This document shows positions 32,629 through 42,120 of a stretch of 64,000 bases of DNA, piece after piece (the first letter of the stretch is position 1; every line of letters starts with the position of its first letter). A program made the position numbers and the translations under genes. Origin of the DNA: Streptomyces collinus Tu 365 (GTDB lineage Bacteria > Actinomycetota > Actinomycetes > Streptomycetales > Streptomycetaceae); contig NC_021985.1 in the NCBI RefSeq assembly GCF_000444875.1, forward strand, positions 3,853,535 through 3,917,534. Reading direction: 5' to 3'. Under the pieces are notes generated by a model. The model was not told the origin of the DNA. It did no database searches and was given only the letters and a program-made list of their open reading frames with translations.

Positions 32629-35157
32629 GTGGCGGGCGAGTCCCCCGACAGGTCGAAGCAGCAGGAGTCGTCGGTGGAACCGACGTCGGGGAGCGCGGGT
32701 TCGGTTCCCGGGGCTCGCGATCCGCGGCTCACGGTGTCCCGCGAAAAGGATTCCTCGAGCGGCACGAAGGACACCGCGACGAAGGTTCTCTCGGTCCGGG
32801 ACGTGAAGGCCGCGGCCGCCTCCGGGGCCCCGGACTCCGCCAACTCCCCCGAGTCCGGCACGTCCTCGAAGCCGGCCGCCGGCTCCGCCGAGGATGACGC
32901 TTCCACCGAGCCCGAGGCCGAGCACGAGGCCGCCGCCGAGGACGGGGACGCCGACCTCCGCGAGGCCGTCTCGGCGTGGGTCCGCTCGGCCGGGGACGCG
33001 AAGAAGCCCGGGTCCGGCGCCGACGCGACTGCAAAGAAGCCCGAGAAGCCCGAAGGGGCCGTGGCCGAGGGCGAGTCGGCGGACGCCGAGGGCATGGAGG
33101 AGACCGAGCCCGAGAAGGAACCGGCGGGGAAGGCCGGGAGAGAGCCGGCCGACGGCACGGACGCGACCGCCGCCGCCGCTGACGACCACGTGGACGCCGA
33201 AGCCGGCACCGACGCGAACGCGAACGCGAAGACGAGCCCGGCGAACGGCTCCGACGACGACAACGACAACGAGTCGTCGGACGGCGAGGACACGGCCCCG
33301 GCCGCGAGCGAGGACCAGGACGACGACGCGCCCGCGGACGAGGAGGCCGACGCCGCTCCGGACGCCGCCGCGGAAGCCGACGCACCGCAGGACGCGAAGC
33401 CGGAGCCCGGGCCCCGCCCGGAGCCGGAGGACGCCAAGCCGGAGGACTCGAAGTCCGAGTCCGAGCCGGAGGACGCCAAGCCGGAGGACGCCGAGCCGGA
33501 GGACGCCGAGCCCGGGTCCGAGCCGGAGGACGCCGAGCCGGCGTCGAAGTCCGGCGCGAAGCCCGCCCCCGGGTCCGACCCGGACTCCGCCCCGCGGCCC
33601 GGCCAGGACGGGGAGGACGGGAAGGACAGCGACGGGGAGGACGCCCCCGAGGCGCCGCGGGCGAAGGTCGTCGACCAGCCGACCACCGCTCTCAAGGCCC
33701 TGAGCCCGAAGAAGCCCGCGGTCGACCAGCCGACGACCATGCTGAAGCTCGGCTCCAAGCCCCGGCCCGCCACCCCGGAGGCCGAGCGCACCAGCAAGTT
33801 CGTCGCGCTGAAGCCCGACGTGACGACCGCCGTGCCCCAGGTGGGCCCGGAGCGCACCACCCAGCAGCCGCTCCCGCCCAAGCCGCCGCTCGACCTGCTG
33901 GCCGAACTGACGAACACGCCCCCGCCGCCGGAGACCCCGGTCCGCACCATCGTGCGCCGGGTCAAGATCTGGACCCCGCTGGTCATCCTGCTGGTGATCG
34001 TCCTCGCGGTGGTGCAGGAGTTCCGGCCACTCCCGCAGCCGACCCTCGGCCTCACCGCGAAGGACAGCTACACCTTCGCCGGCGGCAAGGCCGACATCCC
34101 CTGGCCGTCCCAGGGGCAGGCCGCGCTCGACGTCCAGGGCATCGGCTCCTTCGGCTCCTCCGGGACCCAGAAGCCCGTCCCGATCGCCAGCCTCGCGAAG
34201 GTGATGACCGCGTACCTCGTCCTGCGCGACCACCCGCTCAGGAGCGGCGAGGCCGGACCCAAGATCACGATCGACAAGCCCGCCGAGCAGCAGTCGGACG
34301 CCGGCCAGGAGTCCACCGTGCCCGTCAAGGCCGGCGACCGGATCTCCGAGCGCGAGGCCCTGGAGGCCATCCTCCTGCCCTCCGCCAACAACGTGGCCCG
34401 GCTCCTGGCCCGCTGGGACGCGGGGTCGGAGAAGGCGTTCGTGACGAAGATGAACGCCGCCGCCAAGGGCCTCGGCATGACCAACACCACGTACACCGAC
34501 CCCTCGGGTCTGACGGACTCGACGGTCAGCACGGCCGTGGACCAGGTCAAGCTGGCCAAGAAGGCGATGGAGAGGCCCGCCTTCCGCGAGGTCGCGGCGA
34601 TGATGTCGTACGTCGACTACAAGGGCGTCAAGCACAACAACTACAACCGGCTGGTCGGCTACAACAACGTCGTCGGCATCAAGACCGGCACGACCACGTC
34701 CGCCCTCGGCAACCTCGTCTTCGCGGCGAAGCAGCAGGTCGGCGGCGAGACGCGGACCATCATCGGGGCCGCGATGCGCCAGCCCGCGGGTGGTTCCGAC
34801 AACACCATCATCAGCGGGGTCCTGGACGCGGGCGACAAGCTCATCCGGGCCGGGCAGGGCGCGCTGAAGTCGGCGACGATCCTGAAGAAGGGCGATGTCG
34901 TCGGGTACGTCGACGACGGCCTCGGCGGCCGTACCCCGGTCGTGGCCACGAAGGACGTGACGGCGGCGGGCTGGGCCGGGCTGAAGGTGAAGCTGTCCTT
35001 CGCCGCCGACACCGTGCCGCACACGGCGAAGGCCGGCACCAAGGTGGGCACGCTCACCGTGGGTGACGGCGGGGTCGGCGCGGTGAAGGTGCCGGTGGCC
35101 CTGAAGGCGGACCTGGCCGAACCCGGCTTCGCGGACAAGCTCACCCGCCTCGGCTGA
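32629..35157 (+). CDS. D-alanyl-D-alanine carboxypeptidase with long acidic N-terminus
   Basis: 842 residues from GTG 32629 (GGAGG 6-10 bases upstream; ATG 32614 is an alternative). Residues 1-440 are disordered and strongly acidic, with Glu-Pro-Glu-Asp-Ala repeats. One transmembrane segment (about 448-464) follows, then a penicillin-binding D,D-peptidase domain: S521-L-A-K524, the SAN motif in LLPSANNVARL, and KTGT in VVGIKTGTTTS. It trims the pentapeptide of peptidoglycan outside the cell. The acidic part lies in the cytoplasm, so it may be a regulatory or protein-binding tail. Confidence 0.85.
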   Translation: MAGESPDRSKQQESSVEPTSGSAGSVPGARDPRLTVSREKDSSSGTKDTATKVLSVRDVKAAAASGAPDSANSPESGTSSKPAAGSAEDDASTEPEAEHEAAAEDGDADLREAVSAWVRSAGDAKKPGSGADATAKKPEKPEGAVAEGESADAEGMEETEPEKEPAGKAGREPADGTDATAAAADDHVDAEAGTDANANAKTSPANGSDDDNDNESSDGEDTAPAASEDQDDDAPADEEADAAPDAAAEADAPQDAKPEPGPRPEPEDAKPEDSKSESEPEDAKPEDAEPEDAEPGSEPEDAEPASKSGAKPAPGSDPDSAPRPGQDGEDGKDSDGEDAPEAPRAKVVDQPTTALKALSPKKPAVDQPTTMLKLGSKPRPATPEAERTSKFVALKPDVTTAVPQVGPERTTQQPLPPKPPLDLLAELTNTPPPPETPVRTIVRRVKIWTPLVILLVIVLAVVQEFRPLPQPTLGLTAKDSYTFAGGKADIPWPSQGQAALDVQGIGSFGSSGTQKPVPIASLAKVMTAYLVLRDHPLRSGEAGPKITIDKPAEQQSDAGQESTVPVKAGDRISEREALEAILLPSANNVARLLARWDAGSEKAFVTKMNAAAKGLGMTNTTYTDPSGLTDSTVSTAVDQVKLAKKAMERPAFREVAAMMSYVDYKGVKHNNYNRLVGYNNVVGIKTGTTTSALGNLVFAAKQQVGGETRTIIGAAMRQPAGGSDNTIISGVLDAGDKLIRAGQGALKSATILKKGDVVGYVDDGLGGRTPVVATKDVTAAGWAGLKVKLSFAADTVPHTAKAGTKVGTLTVGDGGVGAVKVPVALKADLAEPGFADKLTRLG
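33408..33545 (+). repeat. Degenerate GAGCCGGAGGACGCC repeats in the carboxypeptidase gene
   Basis: Roughly six to eight 12-15 base units encoding EPEDA-K/E-PED. They can expand or contract by slippage without breaking the frame. Length differences between strains would be expected. Confidence 0.6.
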
Positions 35158-35181
35158 CCCCGGGTCCCTCTCCGGCAGTAC

Positions 35182-35216
35182 CGCACCCCGCCGACGGAGC
35201 CCCGCGGCGGGGTGCG
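35182..35216. terminator. Hairpin after the carboxypeptidase gene
   Basis: Arms CGCACCCCGCCG and CGGCGGGGTGCG with an 11-base loop, 24 bases after the stop. Confidence 0.75.
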
Positions 35217-35342
35217 TGCTAGCGTCACGAAACGGGGCAGCTCGCCGGTCACGGGACGGGGCCGCGAACTGGACGGGAAGCGGCCGGGATCACCGAGGGA
35301 CACGGCCGAGAACAGAAGACGGGACACGGGGAGTGCCTTCAG

Positions 35343-37376
35343 GTGGCCACAACCGAGCCGACACGCGCCGACGACGCCGACCCGGACCCGGGGTCGGGCC
35401 CGCGAATACGCCTGTCCGCGGCTGACACGGACGGTCATCACGAGGACCGCCCGGCCGGCCGCGCGACTTCTCATGCGGACGACCAGGCGCACGACCACAC
35501 GGACGGCCACGCGCACGACCACGCGGGCGGCCGGACCGACGACCACGCGGGCGACCGGGGCGGCGACCACTCGCGCGACCACGGCGGCGGCCACGAGGCC
35601 AGTCGCGCCGGCCACCCCACCCCGGAGCGCCCCGGCCTGCTCGGCCGTCTCCTCGCCGCCGCGGAGCCCGTGCGGCAGCGGTTCCTGCTGCACCCGGTGC
35701 TGTCCTTCACGGTCCTCGCGGGCGCCCTGCACATCATCTGGTTCTTCACGTTCGCGAATTCCGGTGGCGACCTCGCGGCGCAGGACGCCTGGGCGGAGTT
35801 CGTCGGACGGCACCCTGACTCGGCGTACAACCTCGCCTGGTACGGCGGTATGCACCCGGTCTCGTACAGCGTGGTGTCGCCGTACCTGATGTCGGTCCTC
35901 GGCGTCCGTACGACGATGATGATCGCCGGCACGGGCTCCGCGGCCCTGCTGACGCTGATCCTGATCCGCAGCCGGGCCGTGCGCAACCCGCTGTGGGCGT
36001 CGCTCGCCGGGGTCTTCGCGCTGATCTGCAACGCGGTGTCGGGCCGGGTGACCTTCGGTCTCGGCACCCTGTTCGCGCTCGGCGCGGTCGCCGCCGTCTT
36101 CTGCTGGCCCTACCGGTGGCGGTACAAACGGTGGGCGAAGGCGCTGGTCGCCGCCCCGCTGGCGGCGCTCGCCACGATGGCCTCGCCGGTCGCGGGGCTG
36201 TTCGTGGGTCTGGTCGCCGCCGCGCTGTTCCTGCAGAAGCGGCGGCCGGGCGCCTGGGCGCTGGGGCTCGCGCCGACGGCGGTGGTCGCCGTCTCGGCGC
36301 TGCTGTTCCCGTTCTCCGGCACCCAGCCGATGACCATCGGCTCGGTGATACTGCCCCTGCTGTACGGCCTGCTGTGCCTGTTCCTGGTGCCGAAGGAGTG
36401 GAGGACGGTACGGCTGACGGCCGCCGTCTACAGCCTCGGTGTCGTCCTGGTGTGGCTGATCAGCTCGCAGATCGGCTCGAACATATCGCGGCTGCCGATG
36501 CTGTTCGCGGGTGCGACGCTGGTCGCGGCCCTGCCGTTCACGGTGCCGCGCTCGCGCAAGTGGTACGCGACCGTGCTGGCGTGCCTGGGGATGCTCGGCT
36601 GGCTGGGTTTCAAGACGGTCGACGACATCATGCACACGACCCCGGCCGCCTCCTGGGCCCGGGAACTGGCCCCGCTGGTCAACCAGCTCCAGAACGTCGG
36701 CGCCGAGAAGGGCCGGGTCGAGGTGGTCCCGGCCCGCTCGCACCGCGAGGCCTCGGCGCTCGCGCCCTACGTCAACCTGGCCCGCGGCTGGAACCGGCAG
36801 GCCGACATGGAGCGCAACCCGCTCTTCTACGACGACACGCTCAACTCGGCGAACTACCACGAGTGGCTGCAGCGCTGGGCGGTGCACTTCGTGGTGCTGC
36901 CGAAGGACAACCCGGACGGGGACGGCGGGGTGCGCGAGCGCGCGCTGCTCCGGCGCGGGATGCCGTACCTGCGGCAGATCTGGGGCGACGCCAACTGGCA
37001 GCTGTTCAAGGTGACCGACCCGGCGCCGCTCGCCGAGCCGAACGCGGTGGTGGACCGGGCCGAGCAGGGCGAGATGACGCTGGAGGTGCGCAGGCCGGGA
37101 CGAATCCTGATCAAGATCCCGTACTCGCCGTGGCTGAGCGTCGTCGACGCCCGGGGCAAGAGCCTGAAGCCGCCGCAGGAGACCGAGGAGTCCAGGCACC
37201 GGGCCGACGGCGCGCCGAAGACGTACGACAACGTCAACGGGTGCCTGCGGGAGACCCCGGAGGACGCCAAGGGCGACAGGTGGACGATGCTGATCGCCCC
37301 GCGCGCCGGGACGTACCACCTGGCGGCCCCCTACCAGCTCCCCCGCGGGACGCCCTGCCCCGACGAGCTGAAGTGA
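35343..37376 (+). CDS. Polytopic membrane protein with His-rich N-terminus
   Basis: 677 residues from GTG 35343. Residues 25-95 contain many HDH, DDH and GGH units (more than a dozen His). About 10-12 transmembrane helices occupy residues 115-430, including VLSFTVLAGALHIIWFFTF. The C-terminal about 230 residues are soluble and probably extracytoplasmic (LPKDNPDGDGG, WGDANWQLFKV). The overall plan resembles GT-C type or DUF-class Streptomyces membrane glycosyltransferase-like proteins, but no catalytic motif is certain. The His-rich tail may bind Zn, Ni or Co. Confidence 0.65.
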   Translation: MATTEPTRADDADPDPGSGPRIRLSAADTDGHHEDRPAGRATSHADDQAHDHTDGHAHDHAGGRTDDHAGDRGGDHSRDHGGGHEASRAGHPTPERPGLLGRLLAAAEPVRQRFLLHPVLSFTVLAGALHIIWFFTFANSGGDLAAQDAWAEFVGRHPDSAYNLAWYGGMHPVSYSVVSPYLMSVLGVRTTMMIAGTGSAALLTLILIRSRAVRNPLWASLAGVFALICNAVSGRVTFGLGTLFALGAVAAVFCWPYRWRYKRWAKALVAAPLAALATMASPVAGLFVGLVAAALFLQKRRPGAWALGLAPTAVVAVSALLFPFSGTQPMTIGSVILPLLYGLLCLFLVPKEWRTVRLTAAVYSLGVVLVWLISSQIGSNISRLPMLFAGATLVAALPFTVPRSRKWYATVLACLGMLGWLGFKTVDDIMHTTPAASWARELAPLVNQLQNVGAEKGRVEVVPARSHREASALAPYVNLARGWNRQADMERNPLFYDDTLNSANYHEWLQRWAVHFVVLPKDNPDGDGGVRERALLRRGMPYLRQIWGDANWQLFKVTDPAPLAEPNAVVDRAEQGEMTLEVRRPGRILIKIPYSPWLSVVDARGKSLKPPQETEESRHRADGAPKTYDNVNGCLRETPEDAKGDRWTMLIAPRAGTYHLAAPYQLPRGTPCPDELK

Positions 37377-37407
37377 CCCTCCGGGGGCGGTGCCCCCGCG
37401 AGGTCGG

Positions 37408-38253
37408 TCAGTCGCGGAGCTCGGCCACGTAGCGGTCCGTGCCCGGGACCGTCGGGACGAACGGCGCCACCAGTTCGACCCGGCCGAGACCGGCCCGTGC
37501 CACCTGCTCGTCCAGGCCCGTGAAGTGCCGCTCCCAGCACGCGCGCGGGTCGCTCTCCAGGAACCACAGCAGGGTCAGCCGGGTGTCGACGCCCTCGACC
37601 TGCTTGACGTAGGTCATGCGGTCGCCGGGCAGGGGCGTGGGCCGGAAGACGGTCACCAGGGCGGCCGGGGAGCCCGCGAGGCGGCGGGGCAGGTGGCGGG
37701 TGCGCAGCCACTCCGCCAGCTCGGTCCGCCCGGCCGATTCGGCGTCGATCACCTGTAGCACCAGGCCGGCGTAGGGGTGGTCGAGGGCGTGGAAGTCGCG
37801 GGGGCCGGCCGCGCCGTCCCGGTAGACCGTGGCCTCGTGGTCCTGGAAGGCCGTGAAGACGTGGGTGCGGGCCTGGTGGACGCGGGCGTCGCGGTTGAGG
37901 CGCTTGTTGATGGCCACGGTCCACCGCATGTGGTCGTCGTAGCGGCCGTCGGTGATCCAGTACGTGGAGAGGTAGCAGCCGGCGGTGACGGGCTGGGCGA
38001 CGGCCGACTTCTCCGGGTAGCGCAGGAGCTGGAGGTCGCGGGTGGCGACCCAGCGGCGGCCGGCGTACATCCAGGGCATGGCCATGGCGCCGGCGTAGTA
38101 GTGGTCGTCCTCGTACCAGCGGTTGTAGGCGTACTCGTGGCCGGGGTGCGGCTCGACCATGGTGATCAGGGCGTGGCCGGGGTGGACGCCGTACGGGCCC
38201 ACGGCGGCCAGTTCGGCGTAGGTCTCGCTGCGGGTGCCGGTCTCCTCCGTCAT
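37408..38253 (-). CDS. Conserved protein, possible EthD-like dimer fold, in catabolic regulon
   Basis: 281 residues without signal peptide. It has two related halves: residues about 28-135 (HALITMVEPHPGHEYAYNRW, YEDDHYYAG, GRRWVATRDL) and about 160-280 (LVLQVIDAESAGRTELAEWL, RHLPRRLAG). This recalls a tandem ferredoxin-like EthD/Dabb arrangement. No enzyme assignment is secure. It diverges from an SDR gene, and the shared 86-base promoter holds a perfect TCTGACG-CTC-CGTCAGA palindrome also found at the 50-63 kb catabolic genes, so it is probably part of that pathway. Confidence 0.6.
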   Translation of the reverse strand: MTEETGTRSETYAELAAVGPYGVHPGHALITMVEPHPGHEYAYNRWYEDDHYYAGAMAMPWMYAGRRWVATRDLQLLRYPEKSAVAQPVTAGCYLSTYWITDGRYDDHMRWTVAINKRLNRDARVHQARTHVFTAFQDHEATVYRDGAAGPRDFHALDHPYAGLVLQVIDAESAGRTELAEWLRTRHLPRRLAGSPAALVTVFRPTPLPGDRMTYVKQVEGVDTRLTLLWFLESDPRACWERHFTGLDEQVARAGLGRVELVAPFVPTVPGTDRYVAELRD

Positions 38254-38289
38254 GGCGCTCCCCTTCCGTCCTCCGGTGCTCGCCCATAC

Positions 38290-38306
38290 TCTGACGCTCC
38301 GTCAGA
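38290..38306. promoter_or_regulatory. Operator-like palindrome TCTGACGCTCCGTCAGA
   Basis: A perfect 7-3-7 inverted repeat between divergent genes, 37 bases before the leftward start and 34 before the rightward start. It matches five other sites at 55-63 kb. It is a typical size for a TetR-family repressor. Confidence 0.7.
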
Positions 38307-38339
38307 TGATGCGCCAGAGTCAGGACGCTGGAGGTCGCG

Positions 38340-39125
38340 ATGGCACTGCTCGCGGGCAAGACCGTGGTCGTCTCGGGGGTCGGGGCCGGACTCGGCCACC
38401 AGGTCGCCGCCGCCGTCGTACGGGACGGCGGGAACGCGGTGCTGGGGGCGCGCACCGAGGAGAACCTGGCCAAGAGCGCGGCCGGGATCGACCCGGAGGG
38501 CGCGCGCACGGCGTACCGGGCGACCGACATCACGGACGAGGGGCAGTGCGCGGCGCTGGCCGCGCTGGCCCGGGAGCGTTTCGGCGGGCTGCACGCCGTG
38601 GTGCACGTGGCGGCCTGGGACTCGTACTTCGGCGGGGTCGAGGACGCGGACTTCGCGACCTGGCGTTCGGTCATCGACGTGAACCTGCTGGGGACGCTGC
38701 GGATGACCCGGGCGTGCCTTCCGGGGCTGAAGGAGGGCGGCGGTGCGGTGGTGTTCATCGGGACGCAGTCGGCGGTGGCCGCGCCCACGCAGGTGAAGCA
38801 GGCCGCGTACGCCGCCTCGAAGGGCGCGCTGACCAGCGCGATGTACTCGCTGGCGCGGGAGCTGGGGCCGTACCGGATCCGGGTGAACACGGTGCTGCCG
38901 GGCTGGATGTGGGGGCCGCCGGTGCAGGCCTACGTCCGGTTCGCCGCGCAGAGCGAGAGGGTGCCGGAGGCGGAGGTGCTGGGCCGGCTGACGGAGCGGA
39001 TGGCGCTGCCGGAGCTGGCGACGGACGGGGACGTGGCCGACGCGGTGGCGTTCCTGGCGTCGGACCGGGCGCGGGCCATCACGGGCCAGTCGTTGCTGGT
39101 CAACGCGGGTGAGCTGATGCACTGA
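38340..39125 (+). CDS. Short-chain dehydrogenase/reductase
   Basis: 261 residues. The Rossmann nucleotide site is VVVSGVGAGLGHQVA (a GxxxGxG variant). The family NNAG is altered to VAAW (HVAAWDSYF). The catalytic Tyr-x3-Lys is present in AAYAASKGAL (about 160-166), with Ser in FIGTQSAVA. It oxidises an alcohol or reduces a ketone with NAD(P). ATG at 38340 follows GGAGG. Control by the shared CTGACG palindrome places it with the catabolic genes at 50-64 kb. Confidence 0.85.
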   Translation: MALLAGKTVVVSGVGAGLGHQVAAAVVRDGGNAVLGARTEENLAKSAAGIDPEGARTAYRATDITDEGQCAALAALARERFGGLHAVVHVAAWDSYFGGVEDADFATWRSVIDVNLLGTLRMTRACLPGLKEGGGAVVFIGTQSAVAAPTQVKQAAYAASKGALTSAMYSLARELGPYRIRVNTVLPGWMWGPPVQAYVRFAAQSERVPEAEVLGRLTERMALPELATDGDVADAVAFLASDRARAITGQSLLVNAGELMH

Positions 39126-39252
39126 CCGCTGAAGCCGGCCCCAGCCGACTGTTCAGCTATATGAACAAAGGTCATTCCCCCGAACGATTTTACCTCGCCT
39201 TGACCTGTAGCTTGCTTGTCGTGTTCACGTAGCCGCACCCACGATCGGGCAC

Positions 39253-40809
39253 ATGAACAGTCTCGACTGGGCCGTGCTCATCGGCTACTTCGGAGTGATG
39301 GTCGCGATCGGCGTCTGGTCGCACAAGCGCGTGGACAACGTCAGCGACTTCTTCACGGCCGGCGGCAAGATGCCCTGGTGGCTCTCCGGCATCTCGCACC
39401 ACATGTCGGGCTACAGCGCGGTGATGTTCACCGGGTACGCGGGGATCGCCTACACCTACGGCGTCACCTCCTTCATCACCTGGTCCTTCCCGATCGCGCT
39501 CGGCATCGCCATCGGCTCCAAGCTGTTCGCGCCCCGCATCAACCGGTTGCGGTCCCGGCTCCACGTGGCCTCCCCGCTGGAGTACCTGAAGAACCGCTAC
39601 AACCTGCAGACGCAGCAGGCGCTCGCGTGGTCGGGCATGCTGCTGAAGATCGTGGACGTCGGCGCCAAGTGGGCGGCGATCTCCACCCTGTTGTCGGTGT
39701 TCACCGGTGTGTCGCTCGACCAGGGCATCCTGATCACCGGTGCGATCACCGCCGTGTACTGCACCATCGGCGGTCTGTGGGCGGACGCGCTGACCGAACT
39801 GGGCCAGTTCGTCATCCAGTTGCTGGCGGGCGTCTCGATGTTCGTCGCGGTCGTGATGAAGCTGAGCGACAAGCACATCGGCTTTCTCGGCGCCTGGGAC
39901 GAGCCGGCGCTGCACGGCCACGGCAAGCCCCTGGTCGGCCCCTACGGCACGGTCTTCCTCCTCGCGTTCCTGTTCATCAAGCTGTTCGAGTACAACGGCG
40001 GCATGCTGAACCAGGCCCAGCGCTACATGGCGACGGGCAGCCCGCACGAGGCCGAGCGCTCGGCGCGGCTGTCGTCGGTGCTGTGGCTGGTGTGGCCGGT
40101 GGTCCTCTTCTTCCCCATGTGGATGTCCCCGCTCCTCGTCCACGCGCAGAAGCCGGACGGCTCGGACTCCTACGCCCTGATGACCGAACAGCTCCTGCCG
40201 CACGGCCTGCTGGGCCTGGTGATCGTCGGCTTCTTCTCGCACACGATGGCCATGTGCTCCTCCGACGCCAACGCGATCGCCGCGGTGTTCACCCGGGACG
40301 TGGCGCCGGTGCTGTCCTCGCGGGCGCGGGCGTGGGGCGAGCGTTCGGGCCTGGTCGCGGCCCGTGTGACCACGGTCGTCTTCCTCGGTCTGTCGATGGC
40401 GGTGGCGACCCAGGTCGACTCCCCCGCGTTCAAGGACATCATCACGGTCGTCATCAAGTGGGTGGCCGGTCTCATGGGCCCCATCGCCATCCCGATGATG
40501 CTGGGCCTGCTGCGCCCGTTCCGCCGCTCGGGGCCGACGGCGGCGCTCACCAGCTGGGCGGCCGGTCTGCTCGCCTTCTGGCTGGTCAACTACCCGATCA
40601 ACTGGAACGTCGACGGCGGGGTCCCGCTCCAGTACCAGGTGTCGATCCCGCTGGCGGTCTCCCTGGTGCTGTACGTGCTGATCGGTCACCTGAAGCCGGA
40701 GGACACCCCCGAGCGCCTGGCGATCATCGAGCGGGTCAACTCGGACGGCGACGCGGCGGCGGTACCGGTGCCCGCGGCGGCCGGGGACGACGTGGTCGGG
40801 GCGCCCTGA
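39253..40809 (+). CDS. Sodium:solute symporter (SSS family)
   Basis: 518 residues with about 13 transmembrane helices. The SSS features include FFTAGGKMPWWLSGISHHMS (near residue 35-55) and GLWADALTELGQFVIQ (about 175-190). Helices run to about residue 480, and a short Pro/Ala tail follows. It should import a small organic solute with sodium; the substrate cannot be told, and it has no CTGACG site, so membership of the catabolic regulon is doubtful. ATG at 39253 is the first good start. Confidence 0.85.
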   Translation: MNSLDWAVLIGYFGVMVAIGVWSHKRVDNVSDFFTAGGKMPWWLSGISHHMSGYSAVMFTGYAGIAYTYGVTSFITWSFPIALGIAIGSKLFAPRINRLRSRLHVASPLEYLKNRYNLQTQQALAWSGMLLKIVDVGAKWAAISTLLSVFTGVSLDQGILITGAITAVYCTIGGLWADALTELGQFVIQLLAGVSMFVAVVMKLSDKHIGFLGAWDEPALHGHGKPLVGPYGTVFLLAFLFIKLFEYNGGMLNQAQRYMATGSPHEAERSARLSSVLWLVWPVVLFFPMWMSPLLVHAQKPDGSDSYALMTEQLLPHGLLGLVIVGFFSHTMAMCSSDANAIAAVFTRDVAPVLSSRARAWGERSGLVAARVTTVVFLGLSMAVATQVDSPAFKDIITVVIKWVAGLMGPIAIPMMLGLLRPFRRSGPTAALTSWAAGLLAFWLVNYPINWNVDGGVPLQYQVSIPLAVSLVLYVLIGHLKPEDTPERLAIIERVNSDGDAAAVPVPAAAGDDVVGAP

Positions 40810-40817
40810 GGCGCGGT

Positions 40818-41933
40818 TCAGGCCCGCGGGTAGCGGGCCAGCCAGCCCGGGGACGAGCCGGCCGGGCCGTGCAGCGCGGGGCCCTGGGTCATCTCCATCG
40901 CGAAGTCGTCGGCGAGTTCGAGGAGCGTGGGGCGGCCCTCCAGTTCGGCCAGCCAGGCCGGCGGGAGGGCCGTCTCGCCGTGCAGGGCGCCGAGCAGGCC
41001 CCCGGTCAGCGCGCCCGCGGCGGCCGAGGGGCCGCCCTGGTTCACCGCGAGGCACAGGCCGTGCCGTACGTCCTCGCCGACCAGGGCGCAGTACACGGAG
41101 GCGGCGAGCAGCCCGTCCGCGGTGCCGTCGCCGGCCAGCTCCTCCACCCGGGCCGGTCCCGGCAGGCCCTGGCGAACCGCGCCGAGCGCGTGCTGGAGGG
41201 CGTCGGAGACCGGCTGGTGGCCGGGGCGGGCGGCGAGCAGGGCGAGGGCGCGCTGCACGGCGCCGTCCAGGCTGTCGCCGCAGGCCAGGGCGTGCACGAT
41301 GACGGCGTACGCGCCGGCCGAGAGGTAGGCGATGGGGTGCCCGTGGCTCTGGGCGGCGCACTCGACCGCGAGCTGGATGACGAGTTGGGGCTCCCAGCCG
41401 ACCAGAAGGCCGAAGGGCGCCGACCGGGCGACCGCCTCGGGGCCCAGCTCGCCGGGGTTCTTCGGGCTCTCCAGGGTGCCCATGGTCTCGTCGCCGAACC
41501 CGATGAGCAGCGGCCGGGTCGGCTCGCGGCGGACGTACAGCCACTCCTCCCGCGCCAGCCAGCCGTCGTCCTCGCGGCGCTCGTCGGGTCCCCAGTCGCG
41601 CTGGGTGGCCGCCCACCGCAGGTAGGCGCGGTGCAGATCGGTCGGCGGGTGCCAGGCGCCGGTGTCGCGGCGCACCTGGGCGCGGATCAGCCCGTCCACG
41701 GAGAACAGGGTGAGCTGGGTGTGGTGCGTGACCGTACCGCGCCGGCCGGACCCGAAGGCCAGGTCGAGCAGCCCCTCCGGCCCGTAGGCGGAGCGGATCT
41801 CGTCCAGGGCGAGCGCGTCGGCGGGCCCGCCGAGCGCGTCCCCGACGGCCACCCCGAGCAGCGTGCCGCGCACCCGGCTGCGGAAGTCCTGCTGCTCGGC
41901 GCGGCCCCAGACGGGACCGGACGTGGCGTCCAC
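40818..41933 (-). CDS. ADP-ribosylglycohydrolase-fold protein lacking metal ligands
   Basis: 371 residues from GTG 41933 (strong GAGGAGG upstream; a farther ATG at 41978 is less likely). The fold is clear: RVRGTLLGVAVGDALGGPAD at the start, then WLAREEWLY and SAPFGLLVGWEP. Active family members bind two Mg ions through TDDTQM and GGDSDS-type motifs. Here these read THHTQL and QGGPSAAAG, so the paired Asp residues are gone. It is probably an inactive or re-purposed hydrolase that may bind ADP-ribosylated protein without cleaving it. Confidence 0.8.
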   Translation of the reverse strand: MDATSGPVWGRAEQQDFRSRVRGTLLGVAVGDALGGPADALALDEIRSAYGPEGLLDLAFGSGRRGTVTHHTQLTLFSVDGLIRAQVRRDTGAWHPPTDLHRAYLRWAATQRDWGPDERREDDGWLAREEWLYVRREPTRPLLIGFGDETMGTLESPKNPGELGPEAVARSAPFGLLVGWEPQLVIQLAVECAAQSHGHPIAYLSAGAYAVIVHALACGDSLDGAVQRALALLAARPGHQPVSDALQHALGAVRQGLPGPARVEELAGDGTADGLLAASVYCALVGEDVRHGLCLAVNQGGPSAAAGALTGGLLGALHGETALPPAWLAELEGRPTLLELADDFAMEMTQGPALHGPAGSSPGWLARYPRA

Positions 41934-42120
41934 CCCGACCTCCTCACGGCAACCGTCCGTACGTACGACGCCCAGCACTGTAATCGACCGGGGACATCCG
42001 GTTCACGAGGGCGAATCGGCTCCACCGGGTCATTCCGGTACAGCTGGGAGCGCTTCGTCTCCGTCTCGGGACCGGCCCACCCCTCTTCGAGGTGAGGACA
42101 GCGGTGCGCGTCGGGACGGG

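Noticed and set aside
32479..35022. Long minus-strand frame opposite the carboxypeptidase
   Set aside because: It is a shadow of the repeat-rich plus-strand gene; the plus strand has SxxK, SxN and KTG motifs.
39253..40809. The sodium/solute symporter as part of the CTGACG regulon
   Set aside because: No matching palindrome is found in the 127 bases upstream of its start.
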